Part shown: piece by piece, positions 1 to 12,243 of the stretch
How positions within the stretch are numbered: position 1 is the stretch's first letter
Layout of the letters: each line of letters begins with the position of its first letter
Origin: Neocallimastix lanati (nom. inval.)
Taxonomy: Eukaryota > Neocallimastigomycota > Neocallimastigomycetes > Neocallimastigales > Neocallimastigaceae
Reading direction: 5' to 3'
Length of the DNA: 64,000 bases
NCBI GenBank assembly: GCA_016946835.1
Contig: JACVTC010000193.1
Span: 5,001-69,000, forward strand
The notes under the pieces: model-generated
Databases searched by the model: none
What the model saw: the letters and a program-made list of their open reading frames with translations, nothing else
What the model was told of the DNA's origin: nothing
Translations under genes and position numbers: made by a program

Positions 1-1930
1 CTGTTGGTCCATTGTTAGATCCATTATTGTTAGTAGCTCCTCCTGGTGCTGATCCTGGGAAACCACCTGGGGCTGATCCTGCTCCTCCTGCTTGTTGATA
101 CATCTTAGTCATAATTGGATTAGCTACTCCTTCTAATTCTTTTCTCTTACTCTCATATTCTTCTTTATTAGCTTCTTGATTACGATCTAACCATGAAATC
201 GTTTCATCAATAGCTTTATTTAACTTATCTTTATCGCCTCCATCAATATGTGATGAAATCTTTTCATCTTGAAGAGTATTACGAAGTTGATAAGCATATG
301 ATTCAAGACTATTTTTAGATGCTACTCTTTCCGCAACTTTAGCATCTTCTTCTTTATACTTTTCTGCATCATTAACCATACGTTCAATTTCTTCTTTACT
401 TAATCTACCCTTATCATTAGTAATAGTAATCTTATTACTTTTACCTGTAGTCTTATCAAGTGCTGAAACATTCAAAATACCATTAGCATCAATATCAAAT
501 GTAACTTCAATTTGTGGAACTCCACGAGGTGCTGGTGGAATTCCATTCAAATCAAATCTACCTAATAAATTATTATCCTTTGTTAAGGAACGTTCGCCTT
601 CATAAATTTGAATAGAAACACTGGTTTGATTATCAGCATAAGTTGAGAAGATATCCGATTTCTTAGTTGGAATAGTAGTATTACGTTTAATTAAAGTAGT
701 CATCACTCCTCCTGCAGTTTCAATACCTAATGAAAGTGGTGAAACATCTAATAAAAGTAAATCTTGAGTCTTTTCAGAAGTTTCACCTGAAAGAATAGCT
801 GCTTGAACAGCTGCGCCATAAGCAACTGCTTCATCTGGATTAATTGACTTACTTGGTTCTTTACCATTGAAATATTGTGAAACTAAACTTTGAATCTTTG
901 GAATACGAGTGGATCCTCCAACTAATACAATCTCATGAATACTTGATTTATCTAATTTAGCATCATTAAGAACTTTTTCAACTGGTTCAATTACATTTCT
1001 AAATAAATCACTGTTAAGTTCTTCGAAACGAGCACGAGTAATAGAAGTATAGAAATCAATTCCTTCATATAAAGAATCAATTTCAATAGAAGTTTGAGTA
1101 GAAGAAGAAAGAGTACGCTTAGCACGTTCACATGCTGTTCTTAAACGACGTAATGATCTTGGATTGGTAGAAAGATCTTTCTTATACTTTCTCTTGAATT
1201 CTTGAACAAAATGACTAACTAATCGATTATCGAAATCTTCTCCACCTAAATGAGTATCACCAGCCGTGGCCTTGACTTCGAAGATACCATCTTCAATTGT
1301 TAAAAGTGAAACATCGAATGTACCACCTCCAAGATCGAAAATTAAAACATTCTTTTCTCCTTCACTCTTCTTATCAAGACCATAAGCAATAGCGGCTGCT
1401 GTTGGTTCATTAATGATACGAAGAACATTAAGACCTGCAATAAGACCTGCATCCTTAGTTGCTTGACGTTGTGAATCATTGAAATAAGCTGGAACGGTGA
1501 TAACAGCATTGGAAACTTTTCCACCTAAATAAGCTTCAGCTGTATCCTTCATCTTTGTAAGAACCATACTTGAAATTTCTTCAGCCGTAAAATCTTTTGT
1601 TTCACCTTTAAATTGAACTTGAATATATGGTTTTCCTGATTTTTCAATAACCTTAAATGGCCAATGTTTCATATCTGATTGAACTTCAGCATCATTGAAA
1701 CGACGACCAATAAGACGTTTAGCATCGAAAACGGTATTTGTTGGATTCATTGCAGCTTGATTCTTAGCAGCATCACCGATTAAACGTTCAGAATCGGTGA
1801 AAGCAACGAAAGAAGGAGTTGTACGATTACCTTGATCATTTGGAATAATTTCTACACGATCATTTTGCCATACACCTACACAAGAATAAGTAGTACCTAA
1901 ATCAATACCAATTGATGATACCTTTGCCAT
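1..1930 (-). CDS. HSP70: Cytosolic Hsp70 chaperone, copy 1 (3' end cut by window)
   Basis: ATP-dependent chaperone of the cytosolic/nuclear Hsp70 family that binds exposed hydrophobic peptides. The ATG is at 1930 on the minus strand. The reading frame is open to the window edge and lacks only the last codons (the stretch encoding VEEVD and the stop in the other copy). It has the three Hsp70 signatures: IDLGTTYS near the N-terminus, [11 protein letters not shown] near residue 198 and [12 protein letters not shown] near residue 334, followed by the [10 protein letters not shown] interdomain region and a Gly/Pro-rich C-terminal tail. It is nearly identical to the copy at 3933-5891, with mostly silent differences in the segments compared. 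The tail lacks one four-residue FPGG unit, so the full protein should be 648 residues against 652. It is transcribed divergently from copy 2. It is probably heat-shock controlled, because a perfect heat-shock element lies about 460 bp upstream. Confidence 0.96.
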   Translation of the reverse strand, partial: MAKVSSIGIDLGTTYSCVGVWQNDRVEIIPNDQGNRTTPSFVAFTDSERLIGDAAKNQAAMNPTNTVFDAKRLIGRRFNDAEVQSDMKHWPFKVIEKSGKPYIQVQFKGETKDFTAEEISSMVLTKMKDTAEAYLGGKVSNAVITVPAYFNDSQRQATKDAGLIAGLNVLRIINEPTAAAIAYGLDKKSEGEKNVLIFDLGGGTFDVSLLTIEDGIFEVKATAGDTHLGGEDFDNRLVSHFVQEFKRKYKKDLSTNPRSLRRLRTACERAKRTLSSSTQTSIEIDSLYEGIDFYTSITRARFEELNSDLFRNVIEPVEKVLNDAKLDKSSIHEIVLVGGSTRIPKIQSLVSQYFNGKEPSKSINPDEAVAYGAAVQAAILSGETSEKTQDLLLLDVSPLSLGIETAGGVMTTLIKRNTTIPTKKSDIFSTYADNQTSVSIQIYEGERSLTKDNNLLGRFDLNGIPPAPRGVPQIEVTFDIDANGILNVSALDKTTGKSNKITITNDKGRLSKEEIERMVNDAEKYKEEDAKVAERVASKNSLESYAYQLRNTLQDEKISSHIDGGDKDKLNKAIDETISWLDRNQEANKEEYESKRKELEGVANPIMTKMYQQAGGAGSAPGGFPGSAPGGATNNNGSNNGPT

Positions 1931-2391
1931 TTTTATATAATTACTTTTATAATAGTTTATATAATATATTTAATTTAAAATTTGTTTAATCGCTTTTTTT
2001 ATTTTTTTGATTTAATTAATTAAATAAATAAAATTCGCTTGTAAATTTTGTTTTAATATTTTAATAAATTAATCGCTTTTTGTTTTTTCTTTCTCGTTAA
2101 TTACTTTTTACTATTTTTAATTAATAGTAATGGTATATTTGTAATTAATAAATAATTTGTTAAATAAAATAAATAAATTAATAATTGATGATTTAAAAAA
2201 TTAAGGTAAAAATTATTAATATTTATATGAAAAATTTTTTTTAAAAAAAAAAATATAATATATATAATATATGATTTAATATATATAATTTATTAAAATC
2301 TTATTTCTCCATTAATTTCTATTAATAAAATTAATTATTAATTGGATAAAAAAATTTTTTTATTTGATTCATTTTTACTTTTTTTTTCCAT

Positions 2392-2404
2392 TTCTTGAAA
2401 TTTC
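2392..2404 (-). promoter_or_regulatory. Heat-shock element for HSP70 copy 1
   Basis: The sequence TTCTTGAAATTTC is a perfect three-unit heat-shock element (alternating TTC/GAA with 2-bp spacing), the known binding site of HSF. It lies about 460 bp before the ATG of copy 1. A mirror-image element lies before copy 2. HSF binding is inferred from the motif. Confidence 0.75.
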
Positions 2405-2924
2405 TTTAAAATTAATCAAACAAATAAAAATTTTTTAATAAAAAGTAGAATAGACATAATACAAAATAATACAGAATAATATGGTTAAAAGATTTATTAT
2501 TATACATGTATATATATTTTTAACAAATTTTAAATTATAATTTTTATAATAATAATTATACTAATAATTATATTGAATAATAATAATAATAATTATAGTT
2601 TTATTATTATTTTAGCTATTTTCTTTTTTTTTTTATTTTTTATTTTTATTTTGTTATTAATAAATTTTCATTTATAATATTTAATGGTTCAAATTAATTA
2701 CTCTTTACTAAAAATAATGAGTTTTAATAGAGAAGGGACTTATTATGCCTAAATATTATGTCCAGTAAATTATTATTATTTCTTAGTTAAATCATTATTT
2801 AATATTTTAATATGCTTTAAAAATATTAATACCATAATATCCATAATATAATACCAAAAATTGAAATTATAGTTTTTTAATTATTATATTTTATTAATAC
2901 ATAGCTCTTTTTGGAAGTGCTAAT

Positions 2925-3297
2925 TTATATAAATAAATAAATCATAAATAAATAATAAATAAATAAATTATAAAAAATAAATAATAAAAATAATAAATAA
3001 TATATAAATAATAAATAAATAAATAAATAATAAATAATAAATAAATATATAATAAATAAATAAATATATAATAAATAAATAAATATATAATGAATAATAA
3101 ATAATAAATAATAAATAATAAATAATAAATAATAAATAATAAATAATAAATAATAAATAATAAATAATAAATAATAAATAATAAATAATAAATAATAAAT
3201 AATAAATAATAAATAATAAATAATAAATAATAAATAATAAATAATAAATAAATAATAAATAATAAATAATAAAAAAATAAATAATAAATAAATAATT
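2925..3297. repeat. AAT/AAAT simple-sequence block in the HSP70 spacer
   Basis: Imperfect AAAT and AATAAT units pass into a long nearly pure AAT array (about 3093-3290). The block marks the centre of the HSP70 palindrome, where the arms no longer match. Confidence 0.9.
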
Positions 3298-3423
3298 ATT
3301 ATAAAATTTATGCTAATTATTTAAATTATGATCATTATATACTGATTATAAAATTTAGACCTTTTTATAATTCCAGAATTATCTATAATGTACTTCGAAA
3401 ATTTTTTTTTTTTTTTTATTGAA

Positions 3424-3436
3424 GAAATTTCAAGAA
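3424..3436 (+). promoter_or_regulatory. Heat-shock element for HSP70 copy 2
   Basis: The sequence GAAATTTCAAGAA matches the HSF consensus GAAnnTTCnnGAA exactly. It sits about 500 bp upstream of the ATG at 3933. A further GAA precedes it directly at 3421-3423. A weaker two-unit site (TTCCAGAA) lies at 3371-3378. Confidence 0.75.
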
Positions 3437-3932
3437 ATAGAAATAAATAGTGAAAAAAAAATTTTTTTTTTCTGTCCAATCTTAATTAATAATAAATTAT
3501 TTATAATAATAAAATTTAATAAGGATGTTTATTGTTTTTATTAATATATAATTTATATTGAATCAATATATAAAATATATGATTTATATAATTTTATCTT
3601 TTTTAATATATTAATAATTTTTTAAAAAATTTTCATATAAATACTAATTATTTTTACCTTAATTTTTTAAATCATCAATTATTAATTTATTTATTTTATT
3701 TAACAAATTATTTATTAATTACAAATATACCATTACTATTAATTAAAAATAGTAAAAAGTAATTAACGAGAAAGAAAAAACAAAAAGCGATTAATTTATT
3801 AAAATATTAAAACAAAATTTATAAGCGAATTTTATTTATTTAATTAATTAAATCAAAAAAATAAAAAAAGCGATTAAATAAATTTTAAATTAAATATATT
3901 ATATAAACTATTATAAAAGTAATTATATAAAA

Positions 3933-5891
3933 ATGGCAAAGGTATCATCAATTGGTATTGATTTAGGTACTACATATTCTTGTGTAGGTGTATGGCAAAA
4001 TGATCGTGTAGAAATTATTCCAAATGATCAAGGTAATCGTACAACTCCTTCTTTCGTTGCTTTCACCGATTCTGAACGTTTAATCGGTGATGCTGCTAAG
4101 AATCAAGCTGCAATGAATCCAACAAATACCGTTTTCGATGCTAAACGTCTTATTGGTCGTCGTTTCAATGATGCTGAAGTTCAATCAGATATGAAACATT
4201 GGCCATTTAAGGTTATTGAAAAGTCAGGAAAACCATATATTCAAGTTCAATTTAAAGGTGAAATAAAAGATTTTACGGCTGAAGAAATTTCAAGTATGGT
4301 TCTTACAAAGATGAAGGATACAGCTGAAGCTTATTTAGGCGGAAAAGTTTCCAATGCTGTTATCACCGTTCCAGCTTATTTCAATGATTCACAACGTCAA
4401 GCAACTAAGGATGCAGGTCTTATTGCAGGTCTTAATGTTCTTCGTATCATTAATGAACCAACAGCAGCCGCTATTGCTTATGGTCTTGATAAGAAGAGTG
4501 AAGGAGAAAAGAATGTTTTAATTTTCGATCTTGGAGGTGGTACATTCGATGTTTCACTTTTAACGATTGAAGATGGTATTTTCGAAGTCAAGGCCACGGC
4601 TGGTGATACTCATTTAGGTGGAGAAGATTTCGATAATCGATTAGTTAGTCATTTTGTTCAAGAATTCAAGAGAAAGTATAAGAAAGATCTTTCTACCAAT
4701 CCAAGATCATTACGTCGTTTAAGAACAGCATGTGAACGTGCTAAGCGTACTCTTTCTTCTTCTACTCAAACTTCTATTGAAATTGATTCTTTATATGAAG
4801 GAATTGATTTCTATACTTCTATTACTCGTGCTCGTTTCGAAGAACTTAACAGTGATTTATTTAGAAATGTGATTGAACCAGTTGAAAAAGTTCTTAATGA
4901 TGCTAAATTAGATAAATCAAGTATTCATGAGATTGTATTAGTTGGAGGATCCACTCGTATTCCAAAGATTCAAAGTTTAGTTTCACAATATTTCAATGGT
5001 AAAGAACCAAGTAAGTCAATTAATCCAGATGAAGCAGTTGCTTATGGCGCAGCTGTTCAAGCAGCTATTCTTTCAGGTGAAACTTCTGAAAAGACTCAAG
5101 ATTTACTTTTATTAGATGTTTCGCCACTTTCATTAGGTATTGAAACTGCAGGAGGAGTGATGACTACTTTAATTAAACGTAATACTACTATTCCAACTAA
5201 GAAATCGGATATCTTCTCAACTTATGCTGATAATCAAACTAGTGTTTCTATTCAAATTTATGAAGGCGAACGTTCCTTAACAAAGGATAATAATTTATTA
5301 GGTAGATTTGATTTGAATGGAATTCCACCAGCACCTCGTGGAGTTCCACAAATTGAAGTTACATTTGATATTGATGCTAATGGTATTTTGAATGTTTCAG
5401 CACTTGATAAGACCACAGGTAAAAGTAATAAGATTACTATTACTAATGATAAGGGTAGATTAAGTAAAGAAGAAATTGAACGTATGGTTAATGATGCAGA
5501 AAAGTATAAAGAAGAAGATGCTAAAGTTGCGGAAAGAGTAGCATCTAAGAATAGTCTTGAATCATATGCTTATCAACTTCGTAATACTCTTCAAGATGAA
5601 AAGATTGCCTCACATATTGATGGAGGCGATAAAGACAAATTAAATAAAGCTATTGATGAAACGATTTCATGGTTAGATCGTAATCAAGAAGCTAATAAAG
5701 AAGAATATGAGAGTAAGAGAAAAGAATTAGAAGGAGTAGCTAATCCAATTATGACTAAGATGTATCAACAAGCAGGAGGAGCAGGATCAGCCCCAGGTGG
5801 TTTCCCAGGATCAGCCCCAGGAGGATTCCCAGGAGGAGCTACTAACAATAATGGATCTAACAATGGACCAACAGTTGAAGAAGTTGATTAA
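3933..5891 (+). CDS. HSP70: Cytosolic Hsp70 chaperone, copy 2
   Basis: Complete intronless Hsp70 of 652 residues, the usual length for cytosolic SSA/HSPA-type chaperones. Nucleotide-binding-domain signatures are visible: IDLGTTYS at residues 9-16, [11 protein letters not shown] at 198-208 and [12 protein letters not shown] at 334-345. Next come the interdomain segment with [10 protein letters not shown], the substrate-binding domain, and a Gly/Pro-rich tail with repeated SAPGGFPG. The protein ends in EEVD, the motif that docks TPR co-chaperones and marks cytosolic/nuclear members. There is no signal peptide or organelle presequence. The ATG follows an A-rich leader shared with copy 1. The lack of introns suits a heat-inducible gene. 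The divergent partner at 1-1930 is nearly identical. Codons are richer in G/C than the flanks. Confidence 0.98.
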   Translation: MAKVSSIGIDLGTTYSCVGVWQNDRVEIIPNDQGNRTTPSFVAFTDSERLIGDAAKNQAAMNPTNTVFDAKRLIGRRFNDAEVQSDMKHWPFKVIEKSGKPYIQVQFKGEIKDFTAEEISSMVLTKMKDTAEAYLGGKVSNAVITVPAYFNDSQRQATKDAGLIAGLNVLRIINEPTAAAIAYGLDKKSEGEKNVLIFDLGGGTFDVSLLTIEDGIFEVKATAGDTHLGGEDFDNRLVSHFVQEFKRKYKKDLSTNPRSLRRLRTACERAKRTLSSSTQTSIEIDSLYEGIDFYTSITRARFEELNSDLFRNVIEPVEKVLNDAKLDKSSIHEIVLVGGSTRIPKIQSLVSQYFNGKEPSKSINPDEAVAYGAAVQAAILSGETSEKTQDLLLLDVSPLSLGIETAGGVMTTLIKRNTTIPTKKSDIFSTYADNQTSVSIQIYEGERSLTKDNNLLGRFDLNGIPPAPRGVPQIEVTFDIDANGILNVSALDKTTGKSNKITITNDKGRLSKEEIERMVNDAEKYKEEDAKVAERVASKNSLESYAYQLRNTLQDEKIASHIDGGDKDKLNKAIDETISWLDRNQEANKEEYESKRKELEGVANPIMTKMYQQAGGAGSAPGGFPGSAPGGFPGGATNNNGSNNGPTVEEVD

Positions 5892-5952
5892 GTTAATTAA
5901 TTAAGTTTATCTAAATAATTAGATTAATTATTTAATTATAATTATCATAAAA

Positions 5953-5983
5953 AGTTCATAAAAAAAAATTTTTTTTTTGAACT
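5953..5983. terminator. A/T-run hairpin downstream of HSP70 copy 2
   Basis: About 60 bp after the stop codon, AGTTCA and TGAACT flank an A-run joined directly to a T-run. This gives a near-perfect palindrome of about 31 bp. It could form a stem in the transcript's 3' end. A role in RNA processing is only inferred; similar A-run/T-run junctions recur across the window. Confidence 0.35.
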
Positions 5984-8201
5984 ATATAATTCCTCTTATA
6001 GATATCTTGTAAATATGCGAATAATATTAAAAAAAAAAAAAAAAAAATTAATAATAATAATTTAAATCTATCTTAAAAATATTCATAATTAATTTATTCA
6101 TTTTATAAATAATTATATAGCAATTAAACATAAAATATGATAGTATAAATAAATATATATGAAATTAAAAAAAAAAAAAAAAAAAAAGATAAAAATTTAA
6201 ATCTATCTTATAAATATTCATAATTAATTTATTCATTATCTAAATAATTATATACTAAAAATAAAAATAAAATAATATATATTTAAAAATAAAAAAAATT
6301 TTTTTTTGATAGTATGTTTCGTGTTTTAACTTAAAAAAATTGTTTAAAATTTTTTATTTATTTAATAACTTATTATTTATTAAATATGGTCAAAATTTTG
6401 AATGTATTTTTTTTAAATATTCTAAAATAAATTATTTCGCAGCTTAAAAAAATATAATGCTAAATATATCAGTTGTTAATCAGTTAGATATTAATAATAA
6501 TAATAATTAATGTACTTTAATTAATTATTTTTATATTTAATGTATGTTAGGTTTATTATTTTTGTTTATATTATTACCATGATTATTTAATATTTTTAAT
6601 TATTAAATATTATTTTTTCATATTTTATTATTTATTATAAATATATTTATATATTTCAATCAAAATATAAAATATATAAACTAAAGAAATATAAATTAAT
6701 TTTTAGTTTTTGGAGTATAATACCAATTTAAATTTTAAATTTTTTTTTTTTTTTAGATAAATATTTATGGTTCATACTTTTCTATTATTTAATATATAAT
6801 AAATATATAATATAAATATTATTATATATTTACTATATATAAGAATGAAAAATAAAAATATTCAAAGTATTATTTAAAAAAAGATAAAAATACAATTTAT
6901 CAATATTTTAATAACTGCTATGAAATCAAATATCAAAATATAATTTAATACTTAAAAAAAAAAATCAAATATCAAAATATAATTTAATACTTTAAAAAAA
7001 AAAAAAAAAAATTAAATAAAAAGAATAAATAATAATAAAATAATTAAAAATAATAGAAAAAAATAATAATAATAATAATAATGTTACTATAATTAATATA
7101 TTTTGATTAAAGAAAATTTTAAATTATAATAATTTTTAGTATTTTTGTGTACAACAAAAATAGATTATAAATTTTATTATTAAAATAAATAATTATTATT
7201 AAAATATATATATATATATCTAATATTAAATAAAATTTCTTATATAAATAAATAAAAAATTATAAATTATAGTATTTTTAATATGAAAACTTAACTACAT
7301 ATCTATTTTAAATTACTAAATTACAAAAGTACCAATAATTTTTTGAACATTATTATATACAAATGAAAATAATTTCTCGGATAATTAAGGAATTTTTATT
7401 ATTTTAAAATTTTAATCACTTAAAATCAATGATATTATAAATTAGTCATTATTTTTAAAAAGTAAATTACTGAATTTTGATTTATCGAAGTATTCATTTA
7501 AATATAATATATTTTATATAATAAATAAATTTAAAATTCTAATATTTTAATAATAATTAAAATTTATTTAAAAAGAAAAAAAAAAAAAAATTACCATTAA
7601 CCAATAACCAATTTAATATTAAATATTTATATTTAACATAAATTACTTTTACTTAATAATACATTATAAATATTTAAAATTTTTGCATAAATATTATCTT
7701 TTGGATATATTTCAAAGTTTAATAAGCACCTAAAATTTTAAATAATTATTTAGATTAAAATATTATCAATTATTGAATTTATTTATATATCATTAATAAA
7801 AATTAATATAGCTAAATGATTTTTAAATTAATTTTCTTTTTTTTTTTATATTAATATTTATATACCAAAGTAAATAAAAACTTTAATCAAACTTCATTAA
7901 CAATAAAATGCATACATTTATGAAAATAAAAAATAAAAAATAAAATAAATAAAAAAGCTGTTAATTTCAAATTTTATATAAAAACAGTAATTTATTTCTT
8001 TCATTTCTTATCTTCAAACTAAAAAAATAAAATAAAATAAAATAAAATAAAATAATTTATTTTTATTTATTTATAATAAAAATTTTTTATTTTAAATTTT
8101 GTAAATTTGTATACAAATATTTAGATATAAATTAAAAAAAAAAAAAAAAAATTATATATAACCTAATTAAAATTTTTAAATAAAAATTGTTTTTAATTAA
8201 A
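5984..8201. other. AT-rich intergenic region with short duplicated segments
   Basis: No coding sequence is recognised. Two copies of a block of about 60 bp (around 6058-6119 and 6191-6252, containing AAATCTATCTTA and ATTCATAATTAATTTATTC) lie 133 bp apart. A 28-bp direct duplication sits at about 6927-6955 and 6964-6991. The rest is A/T homopolymer and simple sequence. Confidence 0.6.
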
Positions 8202-9492
8202 ATGAAATTTATTATTATTGGTATTGTTAGTTTAAGTATAGCTAACTTTGTTAATGCAGCATGTATTTCTGCTTATGGTCAATGTGGAGGGTGAGTTAAA
8301 ATATTTAATAAATAATGATAAATTTACAAATATAAATTAATATTTCTTTTTTTTTTTTTTTTTTTTTTAATTTATTATTATGATAATCAGTAAAAACTTC
8401 AAAGGAGAAACATGTTGTGTTAGCGGTTACGTTTGTAAAGAAACTAATGAATGGTATTTAATTAAAATTTATTAATATTATATATATATATATATTACAA
8501 TGAATATTATATATATCTTAATTACCTGATAACGTTTTTATTAAAAATTTTTTTTTCTTTTCTAATTATAATAATAATTTTATTTTATTAGGTACGCTCA
8601 ATGTGTTCCAGAAACAAGCAATAAAAGTAGTAATGGTAATAATACTGGTACAAAAAAAATTCCTACAACCAATGAGATAAAAAATGATGCTTTTTCTGTT
8701 AATAAAAATAATAACAATAATAATAACAACAACAACAATAATAATAATAAAAATGTTAAGAATCCACGTCAAATCTTTATTGCTGGTGATTCCACTGGGG
8801 ATAGTTCCCCTGGTTATGGTGGTAAAACTGTTGGATGGGGTAAATTCCTTTCCAACTATGTTAGCATTCCTGTCAATAATTATGCCAAATCTGGTAGAAG
8901 TACTAGAACTTTCTGGAGAGAAGGTAGATGGAATACTTTAATAAATGGTGTTACTGAAGGAGATTATGTCTTCATACAATTTGGTCACAATGATGGAGGA
9001 GGTCCAAATGATGAAAAAGAAAGAGGTTGTGTTAATGGTACTGGAAATGAAACAGTTACAGTAACCTTAAAGTCTGGTAAAAAAGAAGTTGTTCATACAT
9101 TTTCATGGTATCTTCGTCAAATGGTTAATCAGGTATTAGCTAAGAAGGCACATCTAATTATTCTTTCTCAAACACCAAGAAAGATATTCAAAAAAGGAAA
9201 GATTGAAGCACCAGGAAGATTCTGTACTGATGCTATGAATGTTGCCAAAGAATTAGGTATTCCATTTATTGATATGTACAATTATATAGCACGTCAATAT
9301 GAAAGCCTTGGAGAAAATTATCTTGTAAAAAATGGTTGGTTTCCAGCTGATTATTTACATACTTCAGCCAAAGGCGCAGATTTCAATGCTAAATTATTAA
9401 TTAATGTTTTTTCAAATTGTGAAAAGATACCAGAACTTATTGCTGTTTTAAATAATAATGGAAAAGCTGTTAATTACAAATGTCAAAAATAA
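8202..9492 (+). CDS. Secreted CBM1 - rhamnogalacturonan acetylesterase-like protein (CE12, SGNH fold)
   Basis: Three exons (8202-8290, 8391-8453, 8592-9492) encode 350 residues. Residues 1-19 form a hydrophobic signal peptide ending in NA. Residues 21-55 are a fungal CBM1 cellulose-binding module: YGQCGG, conserved Cys at 28, 38/39, 45 and 55, and the aromatic pair W51/Y52 before AQC. A linker follows with 14 consecutive Asn at 90-103. The SGNH esterase domain starts at about 110: block I GDST with nucleophile Ser118, the oxyanion-region FGHND at 181-185, and DxxH with Asp304 and His307. This layout and the sequence around it match CE12 rhamnogalacturonan acetylesterases, which remove acetyl groups from pectin RG-I. 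The protein is probably secreted and targeted to plant cell wall by the CBM. The exact substrate is inferred; a xylan or other pectin acetylesterase is possible. Confidence 0.9.
8291..8390 (+). other. Intron 1 of the CE12 esterase gene
   Basis: Starts GTGAGT and ends in CAG after a long T-run. It is phase 2 and interrupts the Gly30 codon inside CBM1. Removing it restores the conserved CBM1 Cys spacing. Confidence 0.88.
8454..8591 (+). other. Intron 2 of the CE12 esterase gene
   Basis: Starts GTATTT and ends in TTAG. It is phase 2 and splits the Trp51 codon, just before the final YAQC of CBM1. Joining exons 2 and 3 puts the esterase in frame. Confidence 0.87.
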
Positions 9493-10003
9493 AATAAATG
9501 AATGCAAAAAAAAACAAAAAATAAAAGTAAAAGTAAAAGTAAAAGTAAAAATAACCTATAAATATAATTTAATTACTAGCAATTGATTTGTTAAAAATAA
9601 ATTTATAAAATTTTAATTGAATTTTTATTTAACCTTTTATTTTAATTTCTTTTTTTTTTTTTTTTTAAGTATAAATACTTTTTTTTAACAATTAATTTGT
9701 GAAATAAATATTTATAAATAAAAAAAATATATAAATTCATTTTTTACATTATGTAAATATTCCATACTTTTGTTTAAGTATTGAATAATTATATAATGTA
9801 CAGTTGAAAAAAAAAAAAAAAAAAGTATATATTAATCCTAAATATAAAAATAAATGCATAAAAAAAAATAATAAATAATAAAAAATAAAAAATAAAAAAT
9901 AAAAAAAAAAAGAACATTAATATTTAATATTTAAATAAAAAATAGTTTTTAAAAATATTATTTATTAATAATATTTATTTAGTTTTTAATAACATATTTA
10001 ACC

Positions 10004-10005
<2 letters not shown>

Positions 10006-10057
<52 letters not shown>
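10006..10057. repeat. Poly-T run of 52
   Basis: Uninterrupted T homopolymer within intergenic sequence. Confidence 0.95.
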
Positions 10058-10064
<7 letters not shown>

Positions 10065-12040
10065 TTTTTATTGTTAATTATTTTATTTTATTTATATATA
10101 ATTGAATAATTTTTATATAAATATAATATATAATAAAGATTAAGGTATAAATTTTTAATTTTATTTAATCTATTATTGAATTATAGATTTTTAAAATATC
10201 AATATTTATCTACATTTTGAATTTCTGATAAAAAAATTTTTTTAATATTAAAATATAATATTAACAACAATATATAAAAGAATGAATAACAATTTTTTTT
10301 AAAAAAAAAAAAAAAAAAAATCTGATTTTACAACTATATTTGAATGGATATCAATTTTTATTTTACATTCTGTTTTCTAGATATTATGTCCTGGTTTACC
10401 ACCTTTTGAACCAGGCTTATAGATATATTTTAATGAAAAAGATAATGAACAAAAAAATCAACAAATGAAAGAGAATTTAAGAATTGAATTTTTTTAAAAT
10501 TAAATATGTATTAATTTTCGATTAAAACTCTTTAATTGGGTATTTGGCCCCTTTGAGATAATCCGTATAATTAAAATAATTATAAAAATTAAAACAATAT
10601 AAATTAAACAATTTAAAAAAATAGATAAATAGTATTTATTATAAAAAAATTTTTTATTTCTTATATTCTTATATTCTTTATAGTAAGAGAACACACTTTT
10701 TGTTTTATTTCTAAACTTTTAGTCAAAATATAAATATAAATTAACTATAATTAAAATTTATTACTATATAAATTTTTAAAAAATTAGATAAAATTAAAAT
10801 AAAAAAAAAAAGTATAATAATTTTAATTATTTTAAAATAAAAAAAAAAAAAATATTATTAGTGTAACCTAATAATTTATTATTTAAATTGAATATTGCCT
10901 TTACTGAATAAAAATATTTTTTTACATATGCATAATTATCTTCAAATTATTTGTAACATATCATGAACGGCAAATGATTCTATGATAATTTGATTAACTA
11001 TAGAAAATTTTTAAATCATGAAAAAAAATTCTAAATTATTAACGACAAATTATACTTTAATAATATCATTTTTTAAAGAGTATTTTATTTCATATAATTC
11101 ATTAAAGTTATAAAAATACAGATGTGATATATATATATAAATTAAATCAATTCTTTATAAAAATAGATAAAAAAAGGTTTTTTTTTACTTCATTTTTTTA
11201 AGAACTTCATTAAGAAATATGTAAAATGTTATAAAAATGTTATATTTTAAAAATAATAATAATAAAAAAATAAATAAATAAAACAAAATATTAATTTTGA
11301 TAATAAACTTTTTGATTATAATTTTTTGTTATTTTATATCATTTTATATATTTGGTTTTTCTAATAAAAAAAATTATAAATATATATATATATTAAAAAA
11401 CTGTTATGTTGAGCATTTTTTAATTTATGAATACATTAAATAAAAATTATAATACTTAATATAAGTACTTTTAAATTTTATCTTTTTGTTTTAAAATATT
11501 TTATTAGTAAAAAAAAAAATTGATAATAACCATATAAGGAATTTAAAATTTTATCTAGAATTGTTAATACTTACGAATAAGACAATCATTGGCTGATATT
11601 ATTGGTTTTGAATTCTTAATATTAAGATTAAAACAACAATATTGATTATCATTTGCTTATTTAATAATAAAAAACTGAATTTTCTTTTTTTTTTTTTGTT
11701 TTATATTTATATTAGTATATAGTATTTTTAATATTATATAATATATATATCTTTTTATATTTCAGTATTAAATCAATACAAAACAATTTAATGTAACATA
11801 TTTAATAAAATTAATTATATAATACATTCTTTGCACAAAATTTACATTAAATTTTTCATAATAAATAATAATTAATAATTAATATATATAAAATATAATA
11901 AAAAAAATTAAAATAGTATTAAACTGTTATCTCACATGCTTAAAATATCTTACAATAATACACTATAATAAAACTATAATAAAATAAAAGGAAATAATTC
12001 ATTATATTTAAAAGGAAAAAAAGTATATTTAATATATATA

Positions 12041-12243
12041 AATAATAAATAATAAATAAGTAATAAATAATAAATAAGTAATAAATAATAAATAAGTAAT
12101 AAATAATAAATAATAAATAATAAATAATAAATAATAAATAATAAATAATAAATAATAAATAATAAATAATAAATAATAAATAATAAATAATAATTAATAA
12201 ATAATAATTAATAATTAATAATTAATAATTAATAATTAATATA
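12041..12243. repeat. AAT microsatellite with AAGT and AATT variants
   Basis: Starts with AATAAATAAGT-type units, passes into a nearly pure AAT array and ends in AATT-rich units. It is not coding. Confidence 0.9.

Larger units (their letters stand above)
1931..3932. promoter_or_regulatory. Divergent HSP70 promoter region inside a large inverted repeat
   Basis: This 2-kb AT-rich region separates the two head-to-head HSP70 genes. The first roughly 310 bp outside each ATG (about 1931-2245 and 3620-3932) are near-perfect reverse complements, with only a few substitutions. The arms therefore continue the inverted repeat of the coding regions. Further in, similarity falls to islands, including mirrored heat-shock elements. 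The centre (about 2925-3297) is AAT/AAAT simple sequence. No other gene is visible here. Confidence 0.85.

Noticed and set aside
8566-8941. Frames opposite or overlapping the CE12 exon 3
   Set aside because: They are shadows of the Asn-rich linker and esterase exon; the spliced model explains the region fully.
10500-10694. 64-codon minus-strand frame, Ile/Lys-rich
   Set aside because: Codon use is that of AT-rich noise; the hydrophobic stretch is a by-product of ATT/TTA codons and no start context or homology was seen.
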